From Oasisia sp. SBJ-2009 (Eukaryota; Annelida; Polychaeta; Sabellida; Siboglinidae): DNA of 64,000 nt. The notes under the pieces are model-generated. The model made no database searches. It was not told where the DNA came from and was given only the letters and a program-made list of their open reading frames with translations. The position numbers and the translations under genes are program-made. Each line of letters starts with the position of its first letter. Position 1 is the stretch's first letter. The DNA is taken from the NCBI GenBank assembly GCA_964017155.1, contig OZ024861.1, positions 15,699,226 through 15,763,225 on the forward strand. Direction: 5' to 3'. Below are positions 1 through 13,315 of this stretch, piece after piece.

Positions 1-74
1 CAATAATATCAACATCATCATATTTCAGTTAATCCATGCCCATGTTGCATGTGATCTTTTTATCTTATAAAGCT

Positions 75-207
75 GTCCGTCCGTCCGTCCGTCCGTCCGT
101 CCGTCCGTCCGTCCGTCCGTCCGTCCGTCCGTCCGTCCGTCCGTCCGTCCGTCCGTCCGTCCGTCCGTCCATCCACCCAAATGCCCGCCCGCCCGCCCGC
201 CCGCCCA
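75..207. repeat. (TCCG)n then (GCCC)n tetranucleotide microsatellite
   Basis: About 24 uninterrupted copies of a CCGT tetranucleotide are followed by five GCCC units. Open frames across it are products of the repeat. Confidence 0.97.
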
Positions 208-860
208 TACACATAACATCTCAGTCGCTCACGGGAACAGTTGGACAGGCAACAATATAGGCATCCTGCCTTTTCATATGAGGCAAGGATGTTTTTGCAT
301 TACAACAATTTCATGGCTGCCGCATTTAGATAGGCAGACACGGCTTGTGGTAGGACACTGTACAGACACATAGCTAACTCAAAAATTAATACCAAAGTGC
401 AACTGCTTTTGGTCATAGATGTAATTGCATTTCAGAAGAGACAAGCCTTGCTTTAAAGGTCAACAAGACAGCACACTTTGGTGACAACCTTGCGGTCGAG
501 ATATCAGCACACAAAAGATTTGTCAACCGACATCTTTCGTGACATATTTCTGTCGAGATGTTGTGCGCTTGAAATGTCTTCCCTGACATCAAGTGCATGC
601 AATCGATGAGACGGCACCGTATCAGTGTCACAGCCTGACTTTCGTATTGTCCCCTTGTCACCAAATGTGTAAGCTTCACTGCGGTCATGCACTTGCAGAT
701 TAACTAGTTGTCTGCAAAGACAGCTGTGTCTTCTCCGTGTTTTGGAGTCAAACCACAGCCTCTGTAGACTCCAACACGTGCAACGGGCGGGGTCAGTAAC
801 TGTGCTCAAGTACACTTTATCAGTACTTGCATTTCTAAGATGATGAGTACTTTCACTTCG
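208..860. other. Unassigned unique sequence
   Basis: No recognisable protein similarity on either strand; only short ORFs without domain signals. No tandem or inverted structure was noticed. Confidence 0.5.
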
Positions 861-1355
861 GTAGTTGTGTCACGCTTACATTTTTCCAGTCATTACAAAC
901 TTTCCGATTGACGTTTCTGCGCATGCGTGATAAATGTAAAATCATCAATGTACAGCAAAATTACAAAGCATTTTTGGTATAAATGCCACGAGTTGTTCGC
1001 CAACTCTCATGTGACGATTACTGTGAAGAGTTGCTTAAAAATGTGTTCATTAAAATAAAATATTACATTTGTTTAAATCACTGTCACGGATTATGGCGCA
1101 CTGCAGTCACGTGATTTACACTTGTTGTCAAAACATGCCTCAAAACTTGTTTGCTTCATGTTAATATGCGACAAATAACTTTGCTGAGAGGTGATATACA
1201 TCCCAACGAACAACCCGTAGTATTTATACCATAAATGCTTTGTTCTTTCATTGTACATAACATTGATGGTTATTTTTACATTTAACGCGCATGCATAGAA
1301 ACGTGAATCAGAACGTTTATAACGTCGAAAAAATGTAAGTGCTACAGTGGCACTC
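861..1355. mobile_element. Foldback MITE, family M1, copy 1
   Basis: The two ends are inverted copies: CGCTTACATTTTTCC and GATTGACGTTTCTGCGCATG at the left recur reversed at the right (about 1265-1345). A second copy of the whole element is at 33147-33620, also with CACGTGA and GGCGCACT interior motifs. No coding capacity. Confidence 0.85.
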
Positions 1356-2785
1356 AAATGTTTTATTACAGAGCTTGTGTTTCTAAAACAACACGTGCTT
1401 GAATATGTACTTGGCCAATTGCATTTGCCAAAATCAAAATGTTAAGTACATTTCAGGCAGAGATGAACCCTGCATTATGGTCACCTCAGTACTAAGGCCA
1501 CTCCACAATGCAGGTCACCAGAAGATAGTCCTTTTTTGTAGCACTAATGTACAGGAAACAAATTTTACTAATATGGTCACCTTGCTAATCAAGCCACCTT
1601 TACCCAGTCATCTTAAATGTGAGGTCATGCTATACTACATAACTTGAGTAATGAGAAAACAAGCTACAAGCTAATGCTTATCTACTGTTTACCCTGTGTT
1701 GAGTGCTGAATTCCAGCCATGTTTACATTAACAACTAATATATAATATTAGGGATATATTTTCAAAATAGTTAAATATCAGCCCTGATGACTCTTCTGTA
1801 TAAGAACTTACATTTTTATTCTAACGCAAAGTATTCCATATCAACTGGTACGAACACTGCAGTAGAAAGTGTTCATTTCTCAGGTAAAGGATGTTATTAC
1901 ATTGGCCGGTAACACTGGACATTGACAGACAAGATAGATAAGCTACATGGTCACTGATCATTGCGCCAATGTATATTTCAAACATGCGTGCCCACACAGG
2001 CTGCATCACACAGCAAGAAACTAATATCTAACACAGCATGATCTGTTCTCATTGAAATCACACCCTGATTAGAACACAGGGCAACTAATCCGTACAGATG
2101 AGAAACTGAATTAGTGACAGTCACTGACATATGAGCAGCATCTTTGAGTCCCCAATGGCGTGTCTCAAACAGAAACTGTAGAGAACAAACTTGCATAGGT
2201 CTTTGTACATGTTTTGTACATCTCTACCACAACGTCGCTGAATAGTCATACTGCTCACGCAACCCTTTATAGCCTCGTCATTACAGCATCTGTAAGCGTA
2301 ATTTATCAGTGAATAATCTCATCATAACTCTTCACAAATCTCATTGTTATGCCGTTACGCACTTTCCGAGAGAATTGTTGCTGATTAGATTCACCAAATT
2401 TCTGATATAATTTCCACAGCACATTGGGTTAACCCCATTGCTAAATCGTGGCTGCTAGCCAGGACACCAGAAATTAAATGTCCCGTAGTTATTTTTACAT
2501 TGCAGGAATGTCTCATAACTGGAGCTCTATGTTAATAATGTCATACTCATGAAGCGTACAGAGGGTCACCAATATGACATCATAATAATTCCAACATACA
2601 GACTGGATCAGACTCGACGAAATACTCATTCGGTTAGCCTAGTTTCATACTTATGTCTGTCCACGAGGAGCATAAATCATCCATGGTGACTCTACAAAGA
2701 CTCTGGACAATCCTCTCTGTCTCCGGCCAGATCCAGCCTCTCCTACTAATGCAGCTGTCTCTCGTCAGCTGGTTTTTGGTCTACC
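1356..2785. other. Unassigned sequence with a degenerate repeat
   Basis: At 1470-1640 GGTCACCT-type motifs recur, suggesting an old dispersed repeat. The rest is AT-rich unique sequence with no gene signal seen. Confidence 0.4.
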
Positions 2786-4574
2786 TTGTCTTCTTCATCC
2801 TTGCGTCTTCTTAATACTCGAGTCTTTTTCGTCCTCGCATCTTCTTCGTCCTGGAATCTTCTTCGTCCTTGTGTCTTCTTCGTCCTCGTGTCTTCTTCAT
2901 CCTCGTGTCTTCTTCATCCTCGTGTCTTCTTCGTCCTGGTGTCTTCTTCGTCCTTGTGTCTTCTTCGTCCTTGTGTCTTCTTCGTCCTTGTGTCTTCTTC
3001 GTCCTTGTGTCTTCTTCGTCCTTGTGTCTTCTTCGTCCTTGTGTCTTCTTCGTCCTGGTGTCTTCTTCGTCCTCGTGTCTTCTTCGTCCTCGTGTCTTCT
3101 TCGTCCTCGTGTCTTCTTCGTCCTCGTGTCTTCTTCGTCCTCGTGTCTTCTTCGTCCTCGTGTCTTCATCGTCCTCGTGTCTTCTTCGTCCTCGTGTCTT
3201 CTTCGTCCTCGTGTCTTCTTCATCCTCGTGTCTTCTTCATCCTTGTGTCTTCTTCGTCCTCGCATCTTCTTCATCCTTGTGTCTTCTTCGTCCTTGTGTC
3301 TTCTTCGTCCTCGTGTCTTCTTCGTCCTCGTGTCTTCTTCGTCCTCGTGTCTTCTTCATCCTTGTGTCTTCTTCATCCTTGTGTCTTCTTCATCCTTGTG
3401 TCTTCTTCATCCTTTTGTCTTCTTCATCCTTGTGTCTTCTTCGTCCTCGCATCTTCTTCATCCTTGTGTCTTCTTCATCCTTGTGTCTTCTTCGTCCTCG
3501 TGTCTTCTTCGTCCTCGTGTCTTCTTCATCCTTGTGTCTTCTTCATCCTTTTGTCTTCTTCATCCTTGTGTCTTCTTCGTCCTCGCATCTTCTTCATCCT
3601 TGTGTCTTCTTCATCCTTTTGTCTTCTTCATCCTTGTGTCTTCTTCGTCCTCGCATCTTCTTCATCCTTGTGTCTTCTTCATCCTTGTGTCTTCTTCGTC
3701 CTCGTGTCTTCTTCGTCCTCGTGTCTTCTTCATCCTTGTGTCTTCTTCATCCTTTTGTCTTCTTCATCCTTGTGTCTTCTTCGTCCTCGCATCTTCTTCA
3801 TCCTTGTGTCTTCTTCATCCTTGTGTCTTCTTCGTCCTCGCATCTTCTTCATCCTTGTGTCTTCTTCATCCTTGTGTCTTCTTCGTCCTCGCATCTTCTT
3901 CATCCTTGTGTCTTCTTCATCCTTGTGTCTTCTTCGTCCTCGCATCTTATTCATCCTTGTGTCTTCTTCGTCCTCGCATCTTCTTCATCCTTGTTTCTTC
4001 TTCATCCTTGTGTCTTCTTCGTCCTCGCATCTTCTTCGTCCTTGTGTCTTCTTCATCCTTGTGTCTTCTTCATCCTTGTGTCTTCTTCATCCTTTTGTCT
4101 TCTTCATCCTTGTGTCTTCTTCGTCCTCGCATCTTCTTCGTCCTTGTGTCTTCTTCATCCTCGTGTCTTCTTCATCCTTGTGTCTTCTTCATCCTTTTGT
4201 CTTCTTCATCCTTGTGTCTTCTTCATCCTCGCATCTTCTTCATCCTTGTGTCTTCTTCATCCTCATGTCTTCTTCATCCTTGTGTCTTCTTCATCCTTTT
4301 GTCTTCTTCATCCTTGTGTCTTCTTCGTCCTCGCATCTTCTTCATCCTTGTGTCTTCTTCATCCTTGTGTCTTCTTCGTCTTCGCATCTTCTTCATCCTT
4401 GTGTCTTCTTCATCCTTGTGTCTTCTTCGTCCTCGCATCTTCTTCATCCTTGTGTTTTCTTCATCCTTGTGTCTTCTTCGTCCTCGCATCTTCTTCATCC
4501 TTGTGTCTTCTTCATCCTTGTGTCTTCTTCATCCTTGTGTCTTCTTCGTCCTCGCATCTTCTTTATCCTCGCAG
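2786..4574. repeat. 17-bp minisatellite, about 105 copies
   Basis: The unit is TCTTCTTCGTCCTCGTG with CATCCTT and CGCATCT variants. From about 3240 the CGCATCT variant recurs every few units, giving a higher-order pattern near 51 bp. Since 17 is not a multiple of 3 and the unit lacks stops, all three plus frames stay open for over 570 codons, and the minus strand gives Arg/Lys/Glu/Asp-rich frames. These are not credible genes. Confidence 0.97.
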
Positions 4575-5394
4575 ATGTTGTCGCAATTCTTTGTGTGATT
4601 TCATTTTTGTGTAGTTTCAGATGCTCTTTAGTATCATGAAAGCTGACCAGTGTCCACTCCTTGTCCACTCTTGTTGCAGTATTTGTCATCCTATCTAACC
4701 CAGCACACAAACATAAACCATTCACTTCAACTTACTACTTTTACAGAAGTCAATTCAAGGCACAGTATTTGATATACCTGAAAATATGTCCATCACTTTC
4801 TGCATGAAATAATTACTGATGAAAGTACTGCATGTCGGTTATGAACGTCGGTAGATTTAGTTTTATTTTACAGAATATATGCCGATGTTTACATGTTTTG
4901 CAGCCAACATAGGAATTGAACTGAGCTGAGGGAAATCAACATCTAGCAGGGGCAGCTTATCATCGAATATTCACAGAATGAGGAGCACTGATGCTTAATT
5001 GCTGATGTACTGGTCCAGTTTGCAAATAAACCTGACACTGGAACAGTACACAAGGCGATCTGGACATGTTTACGAGGGTTTTTATGGGACCCGTGGGTTG
5101 AATTTTACATCTGATTGTTTGAATTATCTGACATGACTGTTTATTTCAATGTACTTGGTTCGGTATCTTTTTTCCTTTGTATATCTCTGTTGCAAGAAAC
5201 ATGGCTAGGTAGTTAATCAGTTTATAATACTTTGTGTTTTGTCACTTACACAGTGAACTGGCCAACCAGTCATTCAGGTCATTGATCAAACCACCTTTGG
5301 TCAGATGGTCATTTTACTCTACATTCCCTTGTCAGATTCACTGCATGCCTGCTTTAGTTATGACTGTCTCTCACTCACCTTTTCTCCCTTTGTT
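4575..5394. other. Unassigned unique sequence
   Basis: AT-rich DNA without recognisable genes. Around 5255-5330 a GGTCA-motif stretch resembles the block at 1470-1640. Confidence 0.4.
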
Positions 5395-5476
<82 letters not shown>

Positions 5477-5735
5477 TCTCTCTCTGTCTGTCTCTCTGTC
5501 TCTCTGTCTCTCTGTCTCTGTCTCTGTCTCTGTCTCTGTCTCTGTCTCTGTCTCTGTCTCTGTCTCTGTCTCTGTCTCTGTCTCTGTCTCTGTCTCTGTC
5601 TCTGTCTCTGTCTCTGTCTCTCTCTCTATCTCTCTCTCTCTCTCATTCTCTCTCTCTCCCCCCTCTCTCTGTCTCTCTCTCTCCCCCCTCTCTCTCTGTC
5701 TCTCTCTCTCCCTCCCTCTGCCTGCCTGTCTCATT
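5395..5735. repeat. (TC)n / (TCTG)n pyrimidine microsatellite
   Basis: CT dinucleotides flank a run of TGTCTC hexamers at about 5506-5620. The strand asymmetry gives long spurious Leu/Ser and Arg/Glu ORFs. Confidence 0.96.
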
Positions 5736-6022
5736 CAAATCCTCTCCATCTTTCTATTATATTACTTGCCCTCTTATTCAATCTCCTTCTCCCCCACTTT
5801 CTGCCCCTTTCTATCTCTATTCTTTACTTTTCCAATCTTTCCTGCTCTCTGTCTCTCCCCGTCTTTTCCATACTGCTGTACACCCATTTTACAACATATA
5901 AAACTACAGAATATGTTCTTACAGGTCCTTTTCTGGCTGATTTAGGCATTCCTGCCCCTTGTGCCAGCTCTGTCTTGATCATTGTTATGGGACTGTGCGC
6001 ATGCACACATGTGCATGCATGT

Positions 6023-6026
<4 letters not shown>

Positions 6027-6085
<59 letters not shown>

Positions 6086-6108
6086 CTCGCACGCACACAT
6101 TCACACAC
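6027..6108. repeat. (AC)n microsatellite
   Basis: About 35 AC units with few interruptions. Confidence 0.96.
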
Positions 6109-7295
6109 TTCTGAGTCATAACAAAATAAAATGCCTGAAAATGCTGCTTTCACATAATGAGAAACGTTTTTCCTGCAACAAAGCCGGTCCCTCCCATACG
6201 TGTCACCATGTCCACGGTTCCTTCGTCACTCCCTGACAACCTCTCCCCTGTGGCCGGTGCACTCTTGGCCAATGTGAAATACCTCAAAGCCTTTGTGGGA
6301 ATAATTCAATTTTACATTAATTTTACTCAAAACTAAACGGTTCTAATTCTTGGAAAATGTGTACTCTCCATTGCATTACAAGGTCTAAATATAGAAAATG
6401 TTGTATGGGCAGGAAACGCCAGCCTTCTTCATAGCTTCAGGACAATGGCAGATAGTGTCGGAATAGACCTGCAGCTGAAGTGTTTATAAGAATATTAAAT
6501 AATTAAAGTGCACGCAAATAAATCCATTCCCTACGAGGATTTCCAAAGCGGAAAATGGTTTAATTATAAAATGCCAGATGAATTTTTATTGTCCTGTTAA
6601 ATGGTTCAAACAAGACAGTGAGGATGTAGCAGATGATTATAAAGTCAGATAAAAATGAAAAATGAAGTAGATTTAGAAAAAGAAAGCAAAGAACAAAATG
6701 AAAGTGAAAGAGAACCTGAAGATGAGGAAGAAAATGAAGAGTAAGATGAATAGAGATGGCGCTGTGATGACATTAATTACTGACAATCTGTGAACACTGA
6801 CAGTGTTATGATGATATTCATTACAGCTACCACAAACAACTCAATTACTGATCCTCATAGTTTCACCAGAGCAACACTAAATGGCTGATTGGGTGTCCTA
6901 ATGATGTGCTCAGCCTCCCTACAGCTGCTCTAATGGTCTAGAGGTGTAGGAGCAGAACAAGCAATGTCTTCTTATGTGTCAGTCATTAAGGGAGGTGATA
7001 ACTAGCCCCATCAACAAGAAACAACAATACAGGTTCATCACATTAGGCTTCCTTTGTGGGTCATTAATTATTCATCAAACAGACAAACCAAAGATCCAGT
7101 CTCTTGGCACAACTGCAGGTCATCATAACAAGTAAACAGCAGCTGAAAATTGTTAACGATCAGTTTTTGCGAAAGCAGGTGATTGTTTGGAATTGCCGAA
7201 ATGTGAACTGGTATAAATTATGCAGAATTCTCTACTGAAACAGTGAAAGCGAGGACTAGTAGAAAAACAGAGAGGATGAGTAGTCAAGAGAGTGG
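6109..7295. other. Non-repetitive AT-rich DNA, possible regulatory sequence
   Basis: No gene. The stretch 6470-7130 is free of obvious repeats and has several TAATTA/TTAATTA homeodomain-type cores (for example near 6770 and 7065). Enhancer function is speculative. Confidence 0.3.
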
Positions 7296-8150
7296 ATGAT
7301 GGAGATTGGTACAAAGAGAGTGGATGGAGAATGGATGGAAGAGAATTGGTAGCAAAGATAATGGATGGAGGGGGTTGGTAGCAAAGATAATGGATGGGAG
7401 GGGATTGGTAGCAAAGATAATGGATGGAGGGGGTTGGTAGCAAAGATAATGGATGGAGGGGGTTGGTAGCAAAGATAATGGATGGAGGGGGTTGGTAGCA
7501 AAGATAATGGATGGAGGGGGTTGGTAGCAAAGATAATGGATGGAGGGGGTTGGTAGCAAAGATAATGGATGGAGGGGGTTGGTAGCAAAGATAATGGATG
7601 GAGGGGGTTGGTAGCAAAGATAATGGATGGAGGGGGTTGGTAGCAAAGATAATGGATGGAGGGGGTTGGTAGCAAAGATAATGGATGGAAGGGGATGGAT
7701 GGAAGGGGATGGGTACAAAGAGAACGGACGGAGAATGGATGGCAGGGGATTGGTAGAAAAGCTAATGGATGGAAGGGGATTGGTAGAAAAGCTAATGGAT
7801 GGAAGGGGATTGGTAGAAAAGCTAATGGATGGAAGGGGATTGGTAGAAAAGCTAATGGATGGAAGGGGATTGGTAGAAAAGCTAATGGATGGAAGGGGAT
7901 GGGTACAAAGAGAACGGACGGAGAATGGATGGCAGGGGATTGGTAGAAAAGCTAATGGATGGAAGGGGATTGGTAGAAAAGCTAATGGATGGAAGGGGAT
8001 TGGTAGAAAAGCTAATGGATGGAAGGGGATTGGTAGAAAAGCTAATGGATGGAAGGGGATGGATGGAAGGGGATTGGTAAAAAGAGAATGGACGAAGAAT
8101 GGATGGCAGGGGATTGGTAGTGAAGAGAATGGACAGAAGGGGATGCATAC
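7296..8150. repeat. Composite 29/30-bp minisatellite
   Basis: A 29-bp unit containing GGAGGGGGTTGGTAGCAAAG (about 7350-7685) gives way to a 30-bp unit with GGAAGGGGATTGGTAGAAAA (7740-8070). A block around GGGTACAAAGAGAACGGACG is duplicated at 7710 and 7890. Both strands have open frames; none is a credible gene. Confidence 0.96.
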
Positions 8151-9089
8151 CAAAGCAAAGAGCACTGTCACCTTCGGGACTGCGCCAAAGTGACCTGTTT
8201 ACCAGGAATAATTTCCTACACTTTACTGTTGCAGCGGATTAGTAAATACACTCCATCAACTCCAACACCTGTTTTCTGTATCAGTTTGCATTTTTATCCA
8301 CTGTTTGTATTATAATTTGCATCCGTACTCAATAAAATGTAGAAAACTCTTCTTAATTAAAAAAGTTATATAAACTGAATCCTGTGGCAGTCATCTTTTT
8401 AGCAGGAGTCCTAGAGTAGACATTTATTATTTTATATTATTATGTATTTCTGTATAAATCATTATTTTGTCAATATCAGTAATTCACTGACACAAATAAA
8501 CTATTCCTATTTGCTGTAAACACACTCTTGAGATGAGACCAGTGAGGCAGGCTTGAGGATAATCTGCAGTCAGAGAGAGACTAATGTGAAGCGGGAGAGG
8601 AAGTGGAGGATGATGATGATGACACAGAAGTGGTAGGTCCATCACATGAAGCAAGATGACAAAGTAAGATACGGCTGCTGGAAGACATCTTGATACCCAG
8701 AGCTTACTGCAGTAACACAGGAGAACTCACAGGGAGCACATAAGAGAAATGAGGCAGACTGACAATGTGAAGCTTTGGATGAATGGATGCTGGAAGCGGC
8801 TGGAGAGAGTTTAGATGGAGATGGCAACAGGCTATGACCACGAGATCATCAATTCCTCTCACATGCATTCACCATAAACATGATATTTGTACGTGTCTAC
8901 TCCCAGTACACAGGTAGTTTATTTTGTCAACAGCAAAATCTGGCTAGAGATTGTTAAATATTTTGTTATTTGGATCAATGGTTAAATTCATCACGTATAA
9001 ATAATAGCTAAAACTAGTTTTAAATGTAAATATAATAACAAAACTGTGTGAACAATTTCTTGTGTCGCGTGCTGTAGAAATATCGATAA
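8151..9089. other. Unassigned sequence
   Basis: AT-rich, with no domain-bearing ORF and no clear repeat structure. Confidence 0.4.
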
Positions 9090-9735
9090 AATAAAATGAA
9101 ACCAAAAGGTATTGACAGTGTCCCTCCAATACGCCACAGTCTGTCGGGTGAGTGGGCGAGATATTTGACATTAGTTAAACCTAAGACACAGAATGACGTG
9201 AGAGATCGCACACGCTGCATTGAGTGAATATGATTGGCGGACACCACATGCGGCGCCACCTGTTGAGCAAGTGGGCAGTGCGGTAGCGGAATGCGTGTTT
9301 GTATGCGGTCACGTCTCGCCGTCCCGCCCACTAGAACTGTCACAGCATTAGTTGGTGACTAAATCACACAGTTGGCTGGTGAATCTGTTATAAATGGCAC
9401 CCTAGAGTTGCCAGGGTCTACACATCCAATAGTTATTTGTGTGTCCACCGAGACCCGCACTAAATGGAAACACGCAGTCCGCCGTTAATATTCCTACTGG
9501 CCGCATGTGAAAGACGACTCAGGACAATTCTCGGTGGGCATTTCTGTCGGTCTTTATACGCGCGACACGGATGGAAATTTCAACCGGAATACCAAACACC
9601 GTCTTTTGGCGTCGGTCGAGAGTCGGATTAAAGATGCTGTCACTTCGAGAAAACTGCGAATGGGAAAAGAATCACAGGATGCAAGACAGACGAGCTACGG
9701 CAAGCGTTTTATATCGCTGGCGTAAATAAACTGCC
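9090..9735. other. CpG-richer unassigned block
   Basis: CpG content is clearly higher than in the flanks (CGCGCGAC, GCGGCGCC). Plus-strand frame 9507-9725 is open for 72 codons but shows no recognisable family. It could be an unrecognised promoter/first exon or a repeat. Confidence 0.3.
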
Positions 9736-9962
9736 CCTGGTGGGACTGTGATTATTCTCCGGTGACAAACGATCCCCAGGAAGTTACGTGTAGTGATTTA
9801 ATCTTTCTTTGTGTCATCACCAGCTACACAAGAAGACAAACATTGGTCTTAAGGGGGATACATGTCAATTGTCAATTATTTGTATGAAGGATGCATGGTA
9901 TAGCGGTATTTATATTCAAATTGGTTATTTTAAGTTATCGCCAAATTATGTATTTTTATGGA

Positions 9963-10050
9963 ATGTCTGCATATATATCAATATGTATGTATATATATAT
10001 TTATGTATATATATATATATATAAATATATATATATATAATATACATTTA

Positions 10051-10085
<35 letters not shown>

Positions 10086-10134
10086 GTACAGCTGTATATA
10101 TATATATATGTATATAAATATATATATATACCCC

Positions 10135-10191
<57 letters not shown>

Positions 10192-10195
10192 TGTA
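9963..10195. repeat. (TA)n-rich microsatellite
   Basis: Alternating TA with interruptions such as TACAGCTGTA and CCCCGG; it ends in about 25 pure TA units. Confidence 0.96.
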
Positions 10196-12100
10196 TATTA
10201 GGGTTGCAATGTATAAATATAAAACAGTTATTACTCAAACTGAAAAGATGACATAATTCTGGAGACATACAAGGCCAGTGTATTTTGATCACTGTGTTCT
10301 AAAGTTTCTATTTATTTAATTAATCTAGATGTAATTTATGACCGATAAGTTACAAGAATTGGGCATTTTACTTATACAAAACAAGGCCTTTTGTTTATGT
10401 CAGCAGTGATTATTACAATGATAACATATAGAGAAAGTTTATGTCATGAACTTTCTCCGAACTATTCAACCAATTATAGACATTACTTATACTATTCACA
10501 AACTACATATTTGGATATCACTGGATTCGCAATGTTAGGAACCAGAAGAAGCCGCTATATGCGTAATACAATTTCTGTGTCTGCTGTTTCCCTGGCATAA
10601 TCTGACAAAACTGTTGAATTATAATCCTGTCACTAATGGTTACAAATCTTGACATCTTTGGCTATGTCCTTGTGTCATCAATTTCTTAATTCATTCCGCT
10701 GAATATATCAGCAGCCGGTCCTCATTTCCGAGATGGGGTTTAGCCCTAAAAAGAGACACTAAATCAAGAACTCTCATTTGTGTGTCTGGAAATGAATGCT
10801 GATTTAAAGGCCAATCATCACAGACAAGTGTAGTAGTTCATGGAAACTGACTTCACTTTATAGCAAGAGAGAGAGATAATGAATGAGGTGATTTATGGGT
10901 TAATTAGGTAATAATAGGGCACTTTATTCCGAGTAGCTGCCTAATCAAACTGATGCATTCCCACAGATAAATTAATGCATATTACTCATCTGCTAACACC
11001 AGTTATTTATCACAGACATATGTGGGTAAATACGTTGCCATAATGACAATGTATATTAATTATTTTGTCACATGAATATTATTAAATACCCGGCTGTATG
11101 AAAATTGACGGCAAAAAAATTTGTTTGTGTCCAAAAACACACAATCACCATGTACAGTACTGTGAGCAACAGTAAAATACAAATTATACCTGTCCGTAAA
11201 TATAAAGTACAGGAAATAATAATTTCTGTAATTCATTTTGAGGCTGTCCATAAACATGTATGTAGCGAAAAAGGAAAGCTCTGACAAGGACACAATGTAT
11301 TGCTAGTAAAGGAACTGTCTGATTTACAAAAGAATAAATTCATCATCACAAATGACAATAAACTGATGGAAGATTCATCAATATTGTGTGAATACAAAAA
11401 AGTGAACTGATATAGAATAAAACTGACAATTGTAACAGGACAGGTTTTACATGGATGATTTTTCATCCCCAGAAAGTCCATGGCTTCTCTGCTTATAACG
11501 TGTTATTGTCATCTTATTTCTTATTTATCTTACGTTGTATCCCGGAAAAACAGTGCAATTTACAAAGGACATCATGTTACTTACAGCATGATCCAAGGTG
11601 ATGCAATAAAAAGCGGACCACTCACAATAATAACGTGTTTGTTTTCGAGGACCGACAAGCACCGAGCTCCTCAATCACGCCTCACAAGGATCGCAATTGA
11701 AATGGATGAATAAACGAAATGAGCCGAGGGGCCGGCCGTCAAAACCTGGCAGGAAATAAATTGAAAATCTCGAGTGCAGCGTATTAATCAACAGTGGATT
11801 TGAAAATGCGGCCTGTTTTTAGGCAGAAGTTTTGAAACGATGCGGGCGGACTGAGGGAGGTGGAGGAGCGATTTGGACGTAATTCTGTCACTCTAATGAA
11901 ACCCTGGGGTGGTCTTGCAGTGAAAAGTTATTCTGGCTTATTTAAGATTAGCCGAATAGCCATAGTCAACAAGAATGGTCACCAGATGACAAAGCTACAT
12001 GATCATATGATAGCATCACATGAGAATTCCGGGCGTGAGATTACGTTTCGTAACAGAACCAACTGAGCAGTTGTGTTTACCGTCTCTCTGTGGCCACGCT
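10196..12100. other. Unassigned non-repetitive DNA
   Basis: No gene recognised. 10680-11000 is repeat-free and contains TTAATTAGGTAATAA-type AT motifs. 11640-11870 is more GC-rich. Possible non-coding regulatory DNA, unproven. Confidence 0.3.
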
Positions 12101-12179
12101 ATCGCTGTTTCTAATTTAGTTTCGCTGCCTGTGTGAATGGTTTATGTTTGGTGACAGGTTGTGGGTGACCAAACTAAGA

Positions 12180-12620
12180 AGCTTTTCCCTTTCACAGTCC
12201 AGTTACTTAATCCTCTTTGCTCTGATCGTAGCGTAGGGTTGGAAGGAAGCTTCTCCATCATACTTGCCATGCGTGCCACAGACTCCCTCAGTTCTTTCAA
12301 GAAGCAACTGAAGACATTTCTGTTTAAATGAGCGTTTTCACTTTAAAAGAACCATTTTATAATATCAGATCATTTGTAATATGTACTATTTATCAACTAT
12401 TGTTTTTAAATTGTAATATAATTAACTATTATTGATCAGTTTTAACATTTTAGTATTATTAAGACTAATATTATTTATTTATATTTATTTTACAACTACG
12501 TCTCTATTTTTGTATTTTTAGATAATCTGTATATTCATGTAATGTGTAATGCACCTCTGAGTGGTTTTATTGTTAGAGATATGGCGTAGACAAATACTGT
12601 TATTTATTATTATTATTTAT
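12180..12620 (+). mobile_element. Non-LTR retrotransposon 3' end (family L1a), copy 1
   Basis: At 12285-12330 the plus strand reads DSLSSFKKQLKTFLFK then stop, typical of the extreme C-terminus of a LINE reverse-transcriptase protein. An AT-rich 3' UTR ends in (TTATTA)n near 12615. A related copy in reverse orientation is at 25150-25605. Confidence 0.75.
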
Positions 12621-13315
12621 TACTCTGTTCTTGGTGTCTTTTTGGTTTCACTCCAGATGGCACCAAGCTTCTTTAATTACCCAGTTGTTGACCTTCTCCA
12701 GCTGTTATGCCACAGTCATTTTCTCTCCAAATGTGATTTACGTGGAATACCTACACCATATTGGCTTCCTCCCACCAAATATCCACTTATTCCAGACATA
12801 CTTCTCACTGCAGAAGGGGATTTAGTCCTCTCAGTCTGTTGTAAGCATTATAATACTTTAGTGGTGACTGTAAAACTGGCAAGTTGTGAGTGAACTGAGG
12901 CAATGCAGACGGTACGAAATTGACAAGAGGAGGATTCTAAATACTATCCACTTGAAAGTCTGACTCTGATGTTTTAGTGTATGAATGCAGATAAAACATC
13001 AAAGACAACTGTAACACAACAATCACGTCACATCTGAAAGTACGCACGTAGATAAACACCACACAGAAATGAACATGAAATGATGCTACAAGTACAGTGA
13101 AACCTAACATGACAGTGAAATAACAATACCCATCGATCATTCCTTACTGTTAAATACGGCTGATATCAGACCAGGCTCTCTTTGTCATACTTAGCCACTA
13201 TTTTCTCCAGTATCTCTTACATAGATAGAAGCCACAACTTGATTGATGATGTCTCAGTCTTCACTAGTCAACCATTTTGTCATGACTTTTACGGGTTTGT
13301 GGGAAAGTCTTTATA
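12621..13315. other. Unassigned sequence
   Basis: No gene or clear repeat seen; short ORFs lack domain signals. Confidence 0.4.

Noticed and set aside
2786..4639. Three overlapping plus-strand ORFs of 575-617 codons
   Set aside because: All are translations of the 17-bp satellite in its three frames; no non-repetitive coding sequence accompanies them.
5234..6121. 295-codon plus ORF rich in Leu/Ser
   Set aside because: Driven by (TC)n, (TCTG)n and (AC)n microsatellites.
7153..8193. Long ORFs on both strands over the 29/30-bp array
   Set aside because: The repeat period and lack of stops explain them; no flanking gene structure.
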